Assembly: GCA_022835595.1 (NCBI GenBank)
Contig: BQUP01000002.1
Coordinates: forward strand, 1,054,001-1,118,000
Length of the DNA: 64,000 nt
Direction: 5' to 3'
From: Cystobasidium ongulense
Taxonomy: Eukaryota; Basidiomycota; Cystobasidiomycetes; Cystobasidiales; Cystobasidiaceae
Position numbers and translations under genes: made by a program. The notes below the pieces were generated by a model. It worked only from the letters and a program-made list of their open reading frames with translations, searched no databases and had not been told where the DNA came from. This document shows positions 11,459-22,341 of the stretch, piece after piece (the first letter of the stretch is position 1; each line of letters begins with the position of its first letter).

Positions 11459-11860
11459 AGACAGTAATAGGTGATGGGTGAAAAGCTATTGCGACCAAAG
11501 GCAATTGAGACACGAATGTAGCTATACCTTGTTACTCAGCATGAGCTCGAACGGACACTATCGTAAAGCATTGCAAAGCAACAAAGCTGTGTTTCATTAG
11601 AGACAGAATCTCCTTTGTTCTATTCTCAAGCATCGAACTGTTACGTGTACTGAACACTCCTGTACTTCTGTCAACTATCTCTTCACTGTACAACTTAGCC
11701 CCAGGTGTAGCCAGCACGCTCTTCCGTTGCTCATGCATCGCCTGTTGCCCTTTTGACGCGATGCACATACGCGATCACGTGCATGCGCCGGCTGGACCGA
11801 CAGCCTCTCAGCTCTTCGCCAACTGGAATCCAAGAACCCCGTCCAGCACCACAGACCACC
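11459..11860. other. Intergenic region, nothing recognised
   Basis: These 402 bp separate two plus-strand genes. I expect the 3' UTR of the membrane-protein gene and the promoter of the iminopeptidase. A 78-codon minus-strand frame here looks random. Confidence 0.45.
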
Positions 11861-13727
11861 ATGCCAGACCTCGACTTCTATCCCAAGAGCAAGCCATTCA
11901 AGGATGAATTCCTGGATGTATCAGAGCTGTCAGTCATCTGTCATCACCTGACCAGACCTTTACGGAGCAACGCGAATAAGACCGAGCTCTGCATGCGGCA
12001 ACAGCAGAATGCTAATACACCTTGATGTTACTGTTATTTCGCGCAATGTTCTCGCACGATCTGCCTGAACAATGCTCCCTTCATAACGACATAGCCACTC
12101 CATCTATGTCGCACAACACGGTAAACCAGATGGAAAACCTGTAGTCTTCATACACGGAGGGTCAGTCCTATACAGCTACGATAAACCTTTCAAGTTGAAG
12201 TTGCTAATATAACACTATCTTACAGGCCGGGTGGAGGCTGCGACCCAGATGAGTGCGCAATGCCTCTTCTGTATCTACGCCACTGCAACGCCCTTCCTGA
12301 ACAAGCCTTTGCAACGTATGATTCGCAGTGCACAATTCTTTGACCCTAAAGTCTATCGCATCGTTTTATTCGACCAGAGAGGGTCAGGAAAGAGTAAGCC
12401 TGGTTCTGAGCTGGAAGACAACAACACCTGGGCTTTAGTGGCAGACATCGAGAAGGTATCACCGCAACCCGCTCCAGTGCATCCAAGGACATATCCGCAG
12501 GGCTAACATATCGCACACTCTAGATTCGCAAGCACCTTCAGATTGAGAAATGGCACGTCTTTGGAGGCTCATGGGGCGCCTGTCTTCAACTCGCCTATGC
12601 ACAAGCTCATCCCGATTCCGTTTTATCCATGACGTTGCGCGGAATATTCACCCTGCGGAAATCTGAGCTGGAATTCTTCTATCAAGGTGAAATCATACAT
12701 CTGGAAAGATCAGGATTGGATATTTACCAAGCGTTTACAATGCCTCTCTCCAAACAGGCCCAGGAACAAATTTCTTGTTTCCAGACTGTAAGCTTCCATC
12801 AAGAGACATAGTCGCTCTTGTTCCTCGTTGATTCGATACTTCAACAGACTGGGATGAATATGTATCTGTCATACCCGAAGGAGAGAGAGGAGATATGATG
12901 AAAGCATACTAGTATGTTGATACTCCACCTGCTTGGAACTTCAGACGGCTGACTTTGCATACTACCTAGCAAACGATTGACCGGTCCGCAGCCAGAAAGA
13001 CAGAAGGCTGCCAGTGAGTCGATGAATATGAACTCATCCAATGCAGACTGACTGAAAATTTTGATTACAGGCGCCTGGTGCAAGTAAGAAGGGCAACCCT
13101 TGTGGAAAAGTCAGACGCTAATAATATTGTCCTCAAGGTGGGAGATGGCAACGAGTCGCTTGGTCATTAACGAGGATTTAGTGAAGAAGGCGTCTCAAGG
13201 TATGTAGCGAGAAGTTAATCCACTTAGCCGAGCTAAATCAAGCTCCCGACTCTAGACGATTTCGCCGACAAATTTGGTAAATATTAACAGACTTTCATAT
13301 ATGACACTTTCTGATTGAAGTTTGATCTCGTCTATGATAGCACGAATTGAAGCGCACTATTTCGGTGTGCAGAAAATAAGCACTATTTAAGCGGGCAGAA
13401 CGCTGACACTGTTCATATAGTCAACAATGGCTTCATGCGAGATGGTCAGCTTCTTGAAAAAGAAGAGATCGACAAGATCCGTCATATTCCAGCTACTATC
13501 GTACAAGGGCGATATGACTGCGTATGCCCAGCCAAGACTGCCTGGGATTTGCATAAAGGTAAGCTGTTGCTACGAAATAAAAGCTACTCGCATAGTCACT
13601 TACTCTGTTTCATGTAGTGTGGCCCGAAGCCAAGCTGGTAATAGCACCTGAAGCAGGGCACAACTCCAAGGAGACGCAAATCAAACGAGCTCTGTTAGAG
13701 GCCACAAACACATACGGTCAACTCTGA
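11861..13727 (+). CDS. Proline iminopeptidase (alpha/beta hydrolase, S33)
   Basis: Fourteen exons: 11861..11928, 12095..12160, 12226..12252, 12329..12455, 12524..12686, 12758..12787, 12848..12911, 12970..13013, 13071..13083, 13138..13199, 13256..13276, 13341..13364, 13421..13558, 13618..13727; 318 aa, the normal size. The enzyme releases N-terminal proline from peptides. Seen are the oxyanion motif HGGPGGGCDPDD, the FDQRGSGKS loop, nucleophile elbow GGSWGACLQLAYAQAHPD, the acid region QGRYDCVCP and catalytic His in APEAGHN. Exons as short as 13, 21 and 24 nt make this the most fragmented gene here, yet phase is exact throughout. The first intron (166 nt) is the longest in the gene. Confidence 0.92.
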
Positions 13728-14069
13728 AAGCCATCCACGCAGATTCAAGATTAGACCCCGTTTCTTAGGGTACTGACGACTCGCGCTATATCAAGGCTTG
13801 TAAGGAATATTGCAAGTGAAATATAGCTGGATATGATGCGCACACGGAAGTAACGAAAATACTATTGCTACATTATTTCCTGCAGGATTTTGCTTGCGTT
13901 AAATTCTGACTTCTCGCCATCCCATGACACACAAAATAAAAACTTTCAAATAACATTCCTAGGTATTCGCCTTGAGCAATTGCTAAGTCTTGGATCAAAT
14001 CGGTTCGGTCTGCTTTGGTTTGGTCGAAGCTCTTGACCAGCTGTTGGCAGGTCTTTGAAGGCCTCTTTC
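13728..14069. terminator. Convergent 3' flanks of iminopeptidase and XRN1
   Basis: These 342 bp lie between two convergent stop codons. The stretch is A/T-rich with AATAAA-like strings near 13580 and 13935, fitting two 3' UTRs and polyadenylation regions. No gene is supported. Confidence 0.4.
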
Positions 14070-17000
14070 CTAAAGTACGGGGGCTGGAGCTGGTCCGGAT
14101 GCAGCAGAGTCACCAGCTTTGCCAGCACTTTGGCTACTCTGACCTCGAGCGGCAACGCGCCCACGTCCACCGCGCCCGCCTCGCGGTGCACCGCGCGAAC
14201 TGTCTTCCGCGCCATGTCCATTGGGTACCGGGCGGCCATTCCCATTCATTTCACCGATAGCATGTACCTGTCCTCTGAATGAACCACCTCGCCCGCGATC
14301 GCTGAAGCCTAGACCTCCTCGCGTTCCGCGACCTCTGCCCCGGTTTGGCGGATCTTGCCTCGTGAGGACCGCTGGGGGAGGTACGCTGTTGTAGTTCTGC
14401 CTTTGGACCGTGGCCGGTCCATTTCGTTCGCCTTGTTGTCCATTCAGAGACTGACCACCTGTCAGAGCTGAAAGCATGGTGGACTGAGCCGACGGGGCGG
14501 GCTTGTAGGCTTCGTCTCTTTCACCCCGAGCTGCAGCGGAGAATCTGCCAGTCATATCTCCACGTCTGAGGATGTCGACTTGTCCACCTCTACCGCCGCT
14601 GTGAACAGATTGATTCAAGTCAGGTCCTTTAAGACCGAGCTACAGTGATGAGAGCGATGCTTACCGGCCTCCGCGGGCAGGTGGTGGTGCTTGTCCACGG
14701 TGCGCCACACCTCGATAGCTGGGGTGAGCCGTAGCAGAGGCGTGATGACCAATACTTGCTCCAGCAGCATGCGCCGTATGCACTGGCCTCGGTGGATGGG
14801 CTGCTTTGTTCTGCATCAATTGAGGCCTAGATAGATTGATCACTGAAGATGGAGACAGGCTCATTCCTCGATATGGCGAGCATCTATGAAAGCAGAATCA
14901 GCTTTCAATTGCATATCGTTCATGGTCCCTTGCGTGCTTACCTGCCGCCTAGCGTAGTTCCGCCCATGAAGGGTATATCGAACAGGACATCCACGAATCC
15001 AGCTTGGATGCCTACAACAACGCCCTTGACAGCCAAAGGCACGCTTCCCGTTTCAGCGACCGTGATTACACGATCGCCAACCAAGAAATCCTGGTGCTGC
15101 AGCCTGTGCGCTGCGTGACCTGGCTTGAGTAGCAGTCTTCGTGGGATGCCTTTGAGAACTGCTTGCTTGAGGTGGTCCATGGTCTTCTGCGAATAGATGT
15201 GATCCTGGAAAGCCTCCATCTTCTGTACTTCTTCAGACTCCATTTGATCGGAGTAAAGCGATACCTTTTCGAAATCTCTGACACCTTTCGCCTTGATCCA
15301 TTTCTTTAGTTCCTCGACTCGCTTTTCCGTTTGCTCTGGGAAGAATTCGGATGCTCTTGTGACATCTTTGCCATTCTGCCTGTCGAGAGTTGCGGCAATC
15401 TCAGGGAAGGCGGTGATGTACTCTTTCAAGAGGTCGATAGCTTTTTGACTGTACTCCCAACCACGATCATTGCGCTGAGCATACCCCAATACTTTTTGGC
15501 TTCTTGCTTCGAATTTCAAATTGAGACCAATGTTTATGCGGTTGCCGCTAGGAGGATCAATCATCAAACCTGAACATATCTTGGATAAGGTAAGGGGACT
15601 GATGCGCAACTGCTTGCAAACGATTGGCGAAGGATAGTACAAAGCTTTTGCGCGGTTTGCAGAACGATGTGCGAAAGCCTGAAATTCAGCAGTGTCCGTA
15701 GTGAAATACTGAAGTGAGGGAGGCCATTGTCAGTCATTGTACTATGTATCTACGGGTGGAAATGCAGCATACTGCAACCTGAATGGTGAGTTTCTGGTCT
15801 TGATAGCCGTATATCGTAGCTGGGCATCCGAAGAATCTGTCGCCAAGGAAGAAAACTTTCTCGCCAATGGGGTACTCCTCTTCTACAGGTCGAGCAGGTC
15901 GTTCCATATAGCGCGTATCTTGTTGGACTCGATCCATGACCACAGTTTGGACGGCCTGTTCCAATTCTTCATGGTCCCATTCCTTCTCGAGAGCCCCTTC
16001 GTCGGTGCGATGTAATCCTTGCAGTAGCTGAACGTGTAGAACAATCTCGACTCCATCGAGAATGACGCCGAAGCGTTTCGAATAGACATGCTCAATCTTG
16101 TGCGCTGCTTTGCGCCACTTGTCTGCTCTATCGGGAGAATGTGACATGGGAACAATAGCACCAGAATGATTGAGTGTCAATCTGCGTTCCCCATCGGAGA
16201 CTGCTACGACTTTTGCCTCAATCAAGAAAGGCCAGCCTGCAAAGACCTGTTTGCCAAGGCAGGCAGCTGCGACTTGTTCGACAGCTTGTCCGTGATATGG
16301 ATCGTCGATAGAGACAATGACGGATTCGTTTCTCGAATCTGTCTGGAAGATGTTGACGGCATGGAAGGCGATCCTAGAGTGAACTGGCAGGGTATAGAGC
16401 GAAGGGAAGCCGGGCAAAGCATCCTTGCCAAGGAGTGCACCCTCACACAGGCCCTTGACAAACCGTAAGCCGCCGAGGGTAGGTAAATTGAAGACTTCGA
16501 TCTTGCAGTGTGAATTGACAAGGTCAGGGAAGAAGCCAGGTAGAGACGACGGATAAACAGTCATGATGCTTGGATCGTAACTGAATTGATAGCTATTACC
16601 GAATGAATTTCGTTGCTTTTCGTCTTCAGTGAGAAGTTTCTCCTTGGGTCCCATTGCCTTGAGCAAGCGTTGAGCATCGATAAAAGGAATTTTGACGATA
16701 GCTTCCCACTCGGCCTTTTTACCATTCTGATCCTGATCAAAAGTGCTAGGATAGAAGTCCTTGATGGGTGACTCGGAGTTGGTCATGAGGTCCTAATGAG
16801 AATACTAAGCTGCTTTCCGTCTTCTGTTCAATTGTATTGCTACTCACCCTGTAAGGGATTGGCAGTAAACTGCAACTGAGCTCTGGCATAACACCCATGA
16901 GCTGCTCAAATGGCTTGAAAGGCACATTGAGATCGAAGTCGAACACCATCTTGTCGACGTCCTTTAGGTCTGGTTATACAAAGTCAGCTTGTTGACGCAA

Positions 17001-19127
17001 CAGCTTAGTATATTTGAAAGACGTACCGGAGATCTTAGGCGAGTAATGGTAGGGGTAGAACCAAGACCACGAAGCAACACCATCGTAGTAGTAATGCAAG
17101 ACCCACTGTAGACCTTCAATATATTTGAAAGCCATCAGTTTAAGTGATTCCGGATCTTTCTCAATATCAAATTCAAGTTTCTCATTGTAATAGTCCTTCT
17201 TCCATTCGAAGACTTTACGATCTAGCATAGCTTCATAGTCTCGGTTATATTCTGCTTGGCTCTTGACTGCCTCTCTAGCATTAGGAGCTTTCTCATACTT
17301 TGTGAAAACACGCTCAATTGCGGCTCGCCATTCTGCTACTTCTTCACTTTCATTTCGATTGCCAAGATTAGCACTATTGCCATTGAGATCTACTTTCTTG
17401 ATTGCTTTGGCCGTTTCATCCACATCTTCCGCTACTGCAGATGCCTCATCTTCTTCGTCGACATCTTCCCATTCTTCGTCTCCTTCCTCGGCCTCTTCGT
17501 CTGTATCATCAACCAAAACGGGCGATGCGTCATCTGAGTTGGCTACTTCGTTATTCTCCATGAGCATTTCCACGACGTCCTCATTCAATCTGATGACAAT
17601 TACAGGTTCGTCATTGACATCGAATTCATCGAAAGCGATGTCAAGTTTAAGATCTTCCGTCAAGTTTTGTAAGAATTCTCTATCTTGCTGATTGTTGCTA
17701 GCAGGGAATTCCAACTTCGCAGAGAGGGATGGACTATCGAGATTTGAGAAAATAAAAGTCTTGACAGCAGCTAACATTGTACGTTGACCTTTAGTGATTG
17801 CATTTCTCTTCTGACTCTTCTGGACATTCCTTTGAGCTTCTCGACCTGCATTTTTCATTCCTATCCATTCTGAATCTGCAGCTTCTTCTTCAAACTTCTC
17901 TTTCTCAAAGTCTGATAATTTATCCAGGACCATCTGTAATCGTTTTGTGTTCAGATGGCCGTGCTCGTTCAGGTAACCGCCTGCACGAGGAATGATATCT
18001 TTGTATATTCCAAAGAGAAGGTTGAAAGCGCCTTCGTTGATGTGTAATCCAGGGAGATGTGGTAAGAAATCATTTCCGATGAAAATAGCCAGAAGGATGA
18101 AGTCGTCGATAATATGTTCAAGATCATATGGATTGCTTGCAGGCATTACTTTCTTCAGGTCATTGAACTCGATATCGAGATACTCTCGTAGTAAACTCAA
18201 ATGCATGAGATAGAAATTTGTCGCTTCTAGACCTTTATTCTTTGCCTTTTCTCTTGCGGGGCCAAAGAGAACCTCTTCTCTCAAGAGGCAGAAATGAGGA
18301 TCGTGTGAGAGAAGACCCAACATGATAAGATCGGCATCGAGACCGTACAGGCAGTGCCGTGTATTTGGGTTGTATTCTGGCTGTGCTTTCGCTAGTCTGA
18401 TATACTCCATAATCTTGTGTTCTCCTTCACCTGGCACCTCGTGACCAGATAGGACGACCTGGACGCCTCTCCAGTCTGCATCCTCACTTATCTTTTTGTT
18501 GATAAAGTACTTGAGTTGGGCGGTTAAGCGCGCCATGAATGGAGTTCCGGGGGTAATCATGTTAGATTGAAAGGCATCATCGATATCCTCTGGGACATCT
18601 TCTCCTTTCCGCTTCGCTTCGAGAATACGGTCGTTTGTTTCTTTGGCAGCTCTGAAGCGTCTACTTCGCTGCTGGTTCATCTTGGCTCGAGGTGCGACAC
18701 CATCGATAGCCATGAAGAATAGCTTCTTTGGTTTGATCTTGGAGAAGAGATGCTCGATGTAAGCGAAGACTTGGAGGAAGATCTGCTCTTCTGATATCCG
18801 GAAGTGTACATCTTCGTTGTTGTTGTGGGAGCAGTTGTGGATGATACCGTTCATGTCGAGGTAGAGGTTGTCTGTTTGAATGATAGTGAGCGAGATCGCG
18901 TGGTGGGCGATGGTGATGAATACAGCGTCAGCCGCAGCTAGACGGGTTAGAAGAACAGGCTGGACCCACCGAACTCGGGAATGCGGTTCTCCTGGATGAG
19001 CTGAGATATCAGAGGGTAGCGCTCTGACAGCCATCGGAAGGCTTTGGGGATACTGTGTAGATGGACAATGGTGGCATCAGCTGGCGATGATGCGGCCGGG
19101 CAAGGCGAGGGAACGGGCGCACCCCAT
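14070..19127 (-). CDS. XRN1: 5'-3' exoribonuclease 1
   Basis: Eight exons: 19123..19127, 18970..19052, 17027..18871, 16848..16969, 15773..16792, 14942..15708, 14665..14883, 14070..14598; 1529 aa, matching cytoplasmic Xrn1 (Rat1/Xrn2 is much shorter). It degrades decapped 5'-monophosphate mRNA. Catalytic-core motifs are GIPKAFRWLSERYP, LYLDMNGIIH, FMAIDGVAPRAKMNQQR, GEGEHKIM, LDADLIMLGL and GNDFLPHLP. An acidic linker (residues about 500-570) follows, then the Xrn1-only domains with an SH3-like segment and TLGGRCSPYRG. The tail is Gln/Pro-poor but rich in RGG and GRGRG repeats. The first coding exon is only five bases, ATGGG. The gene is head-to-head with the CoA carrier, 215 bp apart. Confidence 0.95.
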
Positions 19128-19342
19128 GGTGGCAGGCTAGTACTAGTCCTGTCTCGACGTAGGTGTATCCAAGCTTGTGATGTTGTTGTCCAATAGTTCG
19201 ATGCAGATGCGTTGGAGATCAAGAGGCAGCCATGGACAAAGCTGGAAGACACGGCGAAGATCAAGACAGCCAGACTTGGACTTCTTCCATCATCCATCTA
19301 GTCAATCATTCAAGCAAGCGACACCTTCACCTATGCTGAGGA
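19128..19342. promoter_or_regulatory. Short shared promoter, XRN1 / mitochondrial carrier
   Basis: Only 215 bp separate the two diverging start codons, so both 5' leaders and promoters must share or interleave here. No canonical TATA box is clear. Confidence 0.45.
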
Positions 19343-20901
19343 ATGCACGCTCAAGTCTACGCTTCGACGTCCAGGCTGCCTGTGAGCGGCGGTGGTGACG
19401 AGCATCATCATCTGCAAGCTGGAGCTCCATCATCATTACAGCTATCCGAGAAAGCAGCTGGCAAAGCACGAGCAAGGCAGGATGATGACCACGTGGAAGC
19501 TTCGAACAAACCGCTGCCCCCGCAGACATGGCAGCAAATCATAAAGTCTGGAGTCGCAGGCGGCATAGCAGCGTGTCTCGCAAAGACATCAGTCGGTAGG
19601 CTTCTTTATTGCAAAGGATGCCATTGGACTGGCTGGATTGACCACTCCATCCTACACAGCACCACTCGACAGAGTCAAGATCCTCTTCCAGACTGGCTCA
19701 CAACCATTCGAGAAATATTCTGGTCCGTCGCTGTCACTTTCCATGCCTTCTCTTGCGGAAAGCGGAAAGACTGACATCGCCCGGTCCCTTCGGCTATTTG
19801 TTTCTCATTAACTCGCAGGCTCATGGACAGGCGTATTCAAAGCTATGAATCAGGTGAGTGTACTGATTCTGCGCCGAGGACGATTCAATCTGATTCATGA
19901 CGTGCTTGCGTAGATATACCGTGAAGGCGGAATGCGTGCTCTGCTGCAAGGCCATTCTATGACTTTATTGCGCATATACCCATACGCTTCTATCAAATTT
20001 ATGGCCTATGAAGCGCTACATAGGGTGAGTATTTCTCATTCACTTTCATCTTTCAGTCACTAGCTGACCTTCCGAGTCTACGGATCGCTCCTTCCTGTAG
20101 TCCCTCATGCCGACACCCGACAAGGTGACAGGACCACGGCTCTTCGCAGCGGGCGCATTAGCAGGCGTGACCTCGGTCTTCTTCACCTACCCACTCGAGC
20201 TCATACGCGTCCGGCTAGCGTACGACCGTGCTCTGCCTGTATCGCAACTGCAAGGGCACAGCACGCTCGTATATTCGATATTGAAGATATACCACGAAGG
20301 CGATCCACCGCCTCGAAGTGCGCATATCATAGGCACGCCTTTACAGCCACCCGTGCCGTCACCCTCCCATACGCTAGGTAATCTCCAAGCCAACGGACAA
20401 ACACTTTCCTCATCATCATTCTCAAGTCCTCCTAAACCATATTTCAAGAACCCAAGTAAAGCAGTAGTAGTAGCATCATCCTTATTCGCTCGTTTTCCAG
20501 TATTGAAATTTTACAGAGGGTTTGTAGTTTCAATTATAGGAATGATACCATATGCAGGAACTTCTTTCTTAGTTTGGGGTTATCTAAAAAAGAAAACACC
20601 TTTAGAAAAAGGTGAAACCAAACATTCTACTACATTGAATTTGAGTTATGGTGCTATTGCAGGAGCAGCTGCACAAACTGCTTCATATCCTTTTGAAGTT
20701 GTTAGGAGAAGAATGCAAGTAGGTGGTTTATTGAGACCAGATAGATTCTTTGGTTTTTGGGAAACTGTTAGCTTCATTTATCAACGGAATGGTCTGAGAG
20801 GATTTTATGTTGGTCTTAGTATTGGTTATTTGAAAGTTATACCCTTGACAGCTATTTCTTTCGCCAGTTGGGAAGCTATAAAGAAGATCTTAAAAGTGTA
20901 G
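19343..20901 (+). CDS. Mitochondrial carrier, Leu5/SLC25A42-like (CoA transport)
   Basis: Exons 19343..19595, 19660..19722, 19819..19853, 19914..20024, 20101..20901; 420 aa. Three repeats carry the PX[DE]XX[KR] signatures: the first split by an intron ([11 protein letters not shown]), then [13 protein letters not shown] and [27 protein letters not shown] and [14 protein letters not shown] are the small-residue packing helices. The second repeat has a long insert (roughly residues 255-310) between its helices. The pattern most resembles the CoA/PAP carriers Leu5 and SLC25A42, acting in the inner membrane; the substrate is inferred. Codon use changes to A/T-ending codons from about 20440 on, without a frame break. 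Confidence 0.88.
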
Positions 20902-21047
20902 CATTTTGCTCTAGTACGTTCAGCAAGCAATGAATGCAGTTGTAATTTGTTTATACCCTCGTCACATGTTGAAGCAATGCAATCACGACGCATACACGGA
21001 TCATCGTTCCTTTGAGTACTTCATCGACTTTTGCATTATAAAGACAT
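20902..21047. terminator. Convergent 3' flanks of carrier and mS35
   Basis: These 146 bp separate two convergent stop codons; expected to contain both polyadenylation regions. No open frame of interest. Confidence 0.4.
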
Positions 21048-22162
21048 CTAAGTGCTAAGTCTACCGGGTACATCGACAAACTCAATCTCAGGTCTGACGC
21101 CCTTTCTTTCAGAGCGAGGGCTAGCAGGTACTCTTCTCCTACTTCTAACACCTTCTCTCATATCTCTAGAGACATCATCTCTTCCTTGACGTCTAGCATT
21201 TGCTCTCTCATCTTTACGTTGTTTCTTTGCCAATTCTACTATTTCAGCATGTAGATCATCAGGATTTTCTTCATTAATCATCATCCAATGTGTTTTCCTG
21301 CCTGTTTTATATAATGCTTCCGTTTCTTGTTGAACGTCTAATGCTTCTTTCATACTTATGGGAACATTATCGCCTGTTGAAATACCCATTGCCGATTCCA
21401 TACCGTTTAAGAACTTCATTTGTAGTGTAGAACCAGCTGCTGCTGTATTGTACTCTAACGCTTTCAAGCGGACTATCGCACGGATACGGTCGATGGACAG
21501 ATTGTACTTTAATGCCATCTTGCGGGCGTGGTAGGTTTCGGATTTGACTTCGCCGCTGGAGGAGGGTTGAGTTTGTTTATACGATGCGATGAAATCTCGG
21601 TAGATCTTCTCTTTTGCGTTGTGTGATAGTGGAGTGGGTGGTCTGAAGGATGGGTTGAGTGGGAAGGGCTGCAGGATCACCACATTCACGGTCAGTGCTT
21701 GTTCGCTATGGCGGCTCTGCAAGAAGGTTGTGCAATGCTCACAGTCCTTCCGATCCAGTTTGATCTGCCAGTTATCGGTCTCTTGTATCTCTGGCCGTCC
21801 TCGCTCTTCAACCACTGTTCGAGTCCTTTGGCCTTTACAGAAGCAGCAGACGCAGCGGGTGCGTCTGGATCCAGGGCAGCAGCGTCCCCAGCATCGGTGG
21901 CAGGTGTGGCATCAGCATCATTCGATTGTCCTCCCTTGCTTGAAGCATGTCGTTGCTGTTGATGTTGCTGCTGTAGTGTGCTACTGCTTCCAGCATTCAA
22001 AAAAAGCAGCCTTGACGAGGTCGACGATGCATGGCGCAGAGTCGGCGGACTGACTGCGCGCTGGGGGTTGGCCAGCCTGCAGATGCACGAGCTTGCGCTT
22101 GCTCGCATTGTGATGACTTGATGTGGATGGTGTGTTGTTGTTGCGCGGAAGAAGAGCTGCAT
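21048..22162 (-). CDS. Mitochondrial small-subunit ribosomal protein mS35 (Bot1-like)
   Basis: Two exons, 21743..22162 and 21048..21668; 346 aa from the first ATG. A second in-frame ATG at 22108 starts a cleaner presequence (MRASASSCICRLANPQRAV), so the true start may be there. After a Ser/Ala/Gln-rich presequence and linker comes WIGRTPFPLNPSFRPPTPLS, typical of the Bot1p/mS35 family, then YHARKMALKYNLSIDRIRAIVRLKALE and a basic C-terminus. The product acts in the mitochondrial ribosome and affects respiration in yeast. Head-to-head with AP-1 gamma. Confidence 0.82.
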
Positions 22163-22341
22163 TCAATTGCGATTCAAGTTGTTCTTCTCGTCGATGGATG
22201 CGCTCGAAGCTCTTCTTCTTCGCATCACAGCAATACACCACTATCTCTCTACTACCACGTCAACAGCTACTCTCTACCCTCTGAACCACCCCAACCTCGC
22301 CCAAGCTGGCGCCATCAAGCATCTCGGGGGCCTTGTCCTCC
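22163..22341. promoter_or_regulatory. Short shared promoter, mS35 / AP-1 gamma
   Basis: 179 bp lie between diverging start codons. The plus strand is pyrimidine-rich (CTCTCTACTACC and similar) just before the AP-1 gamma ATG, common for fungal 5' leaders. Confidence 0.45.
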
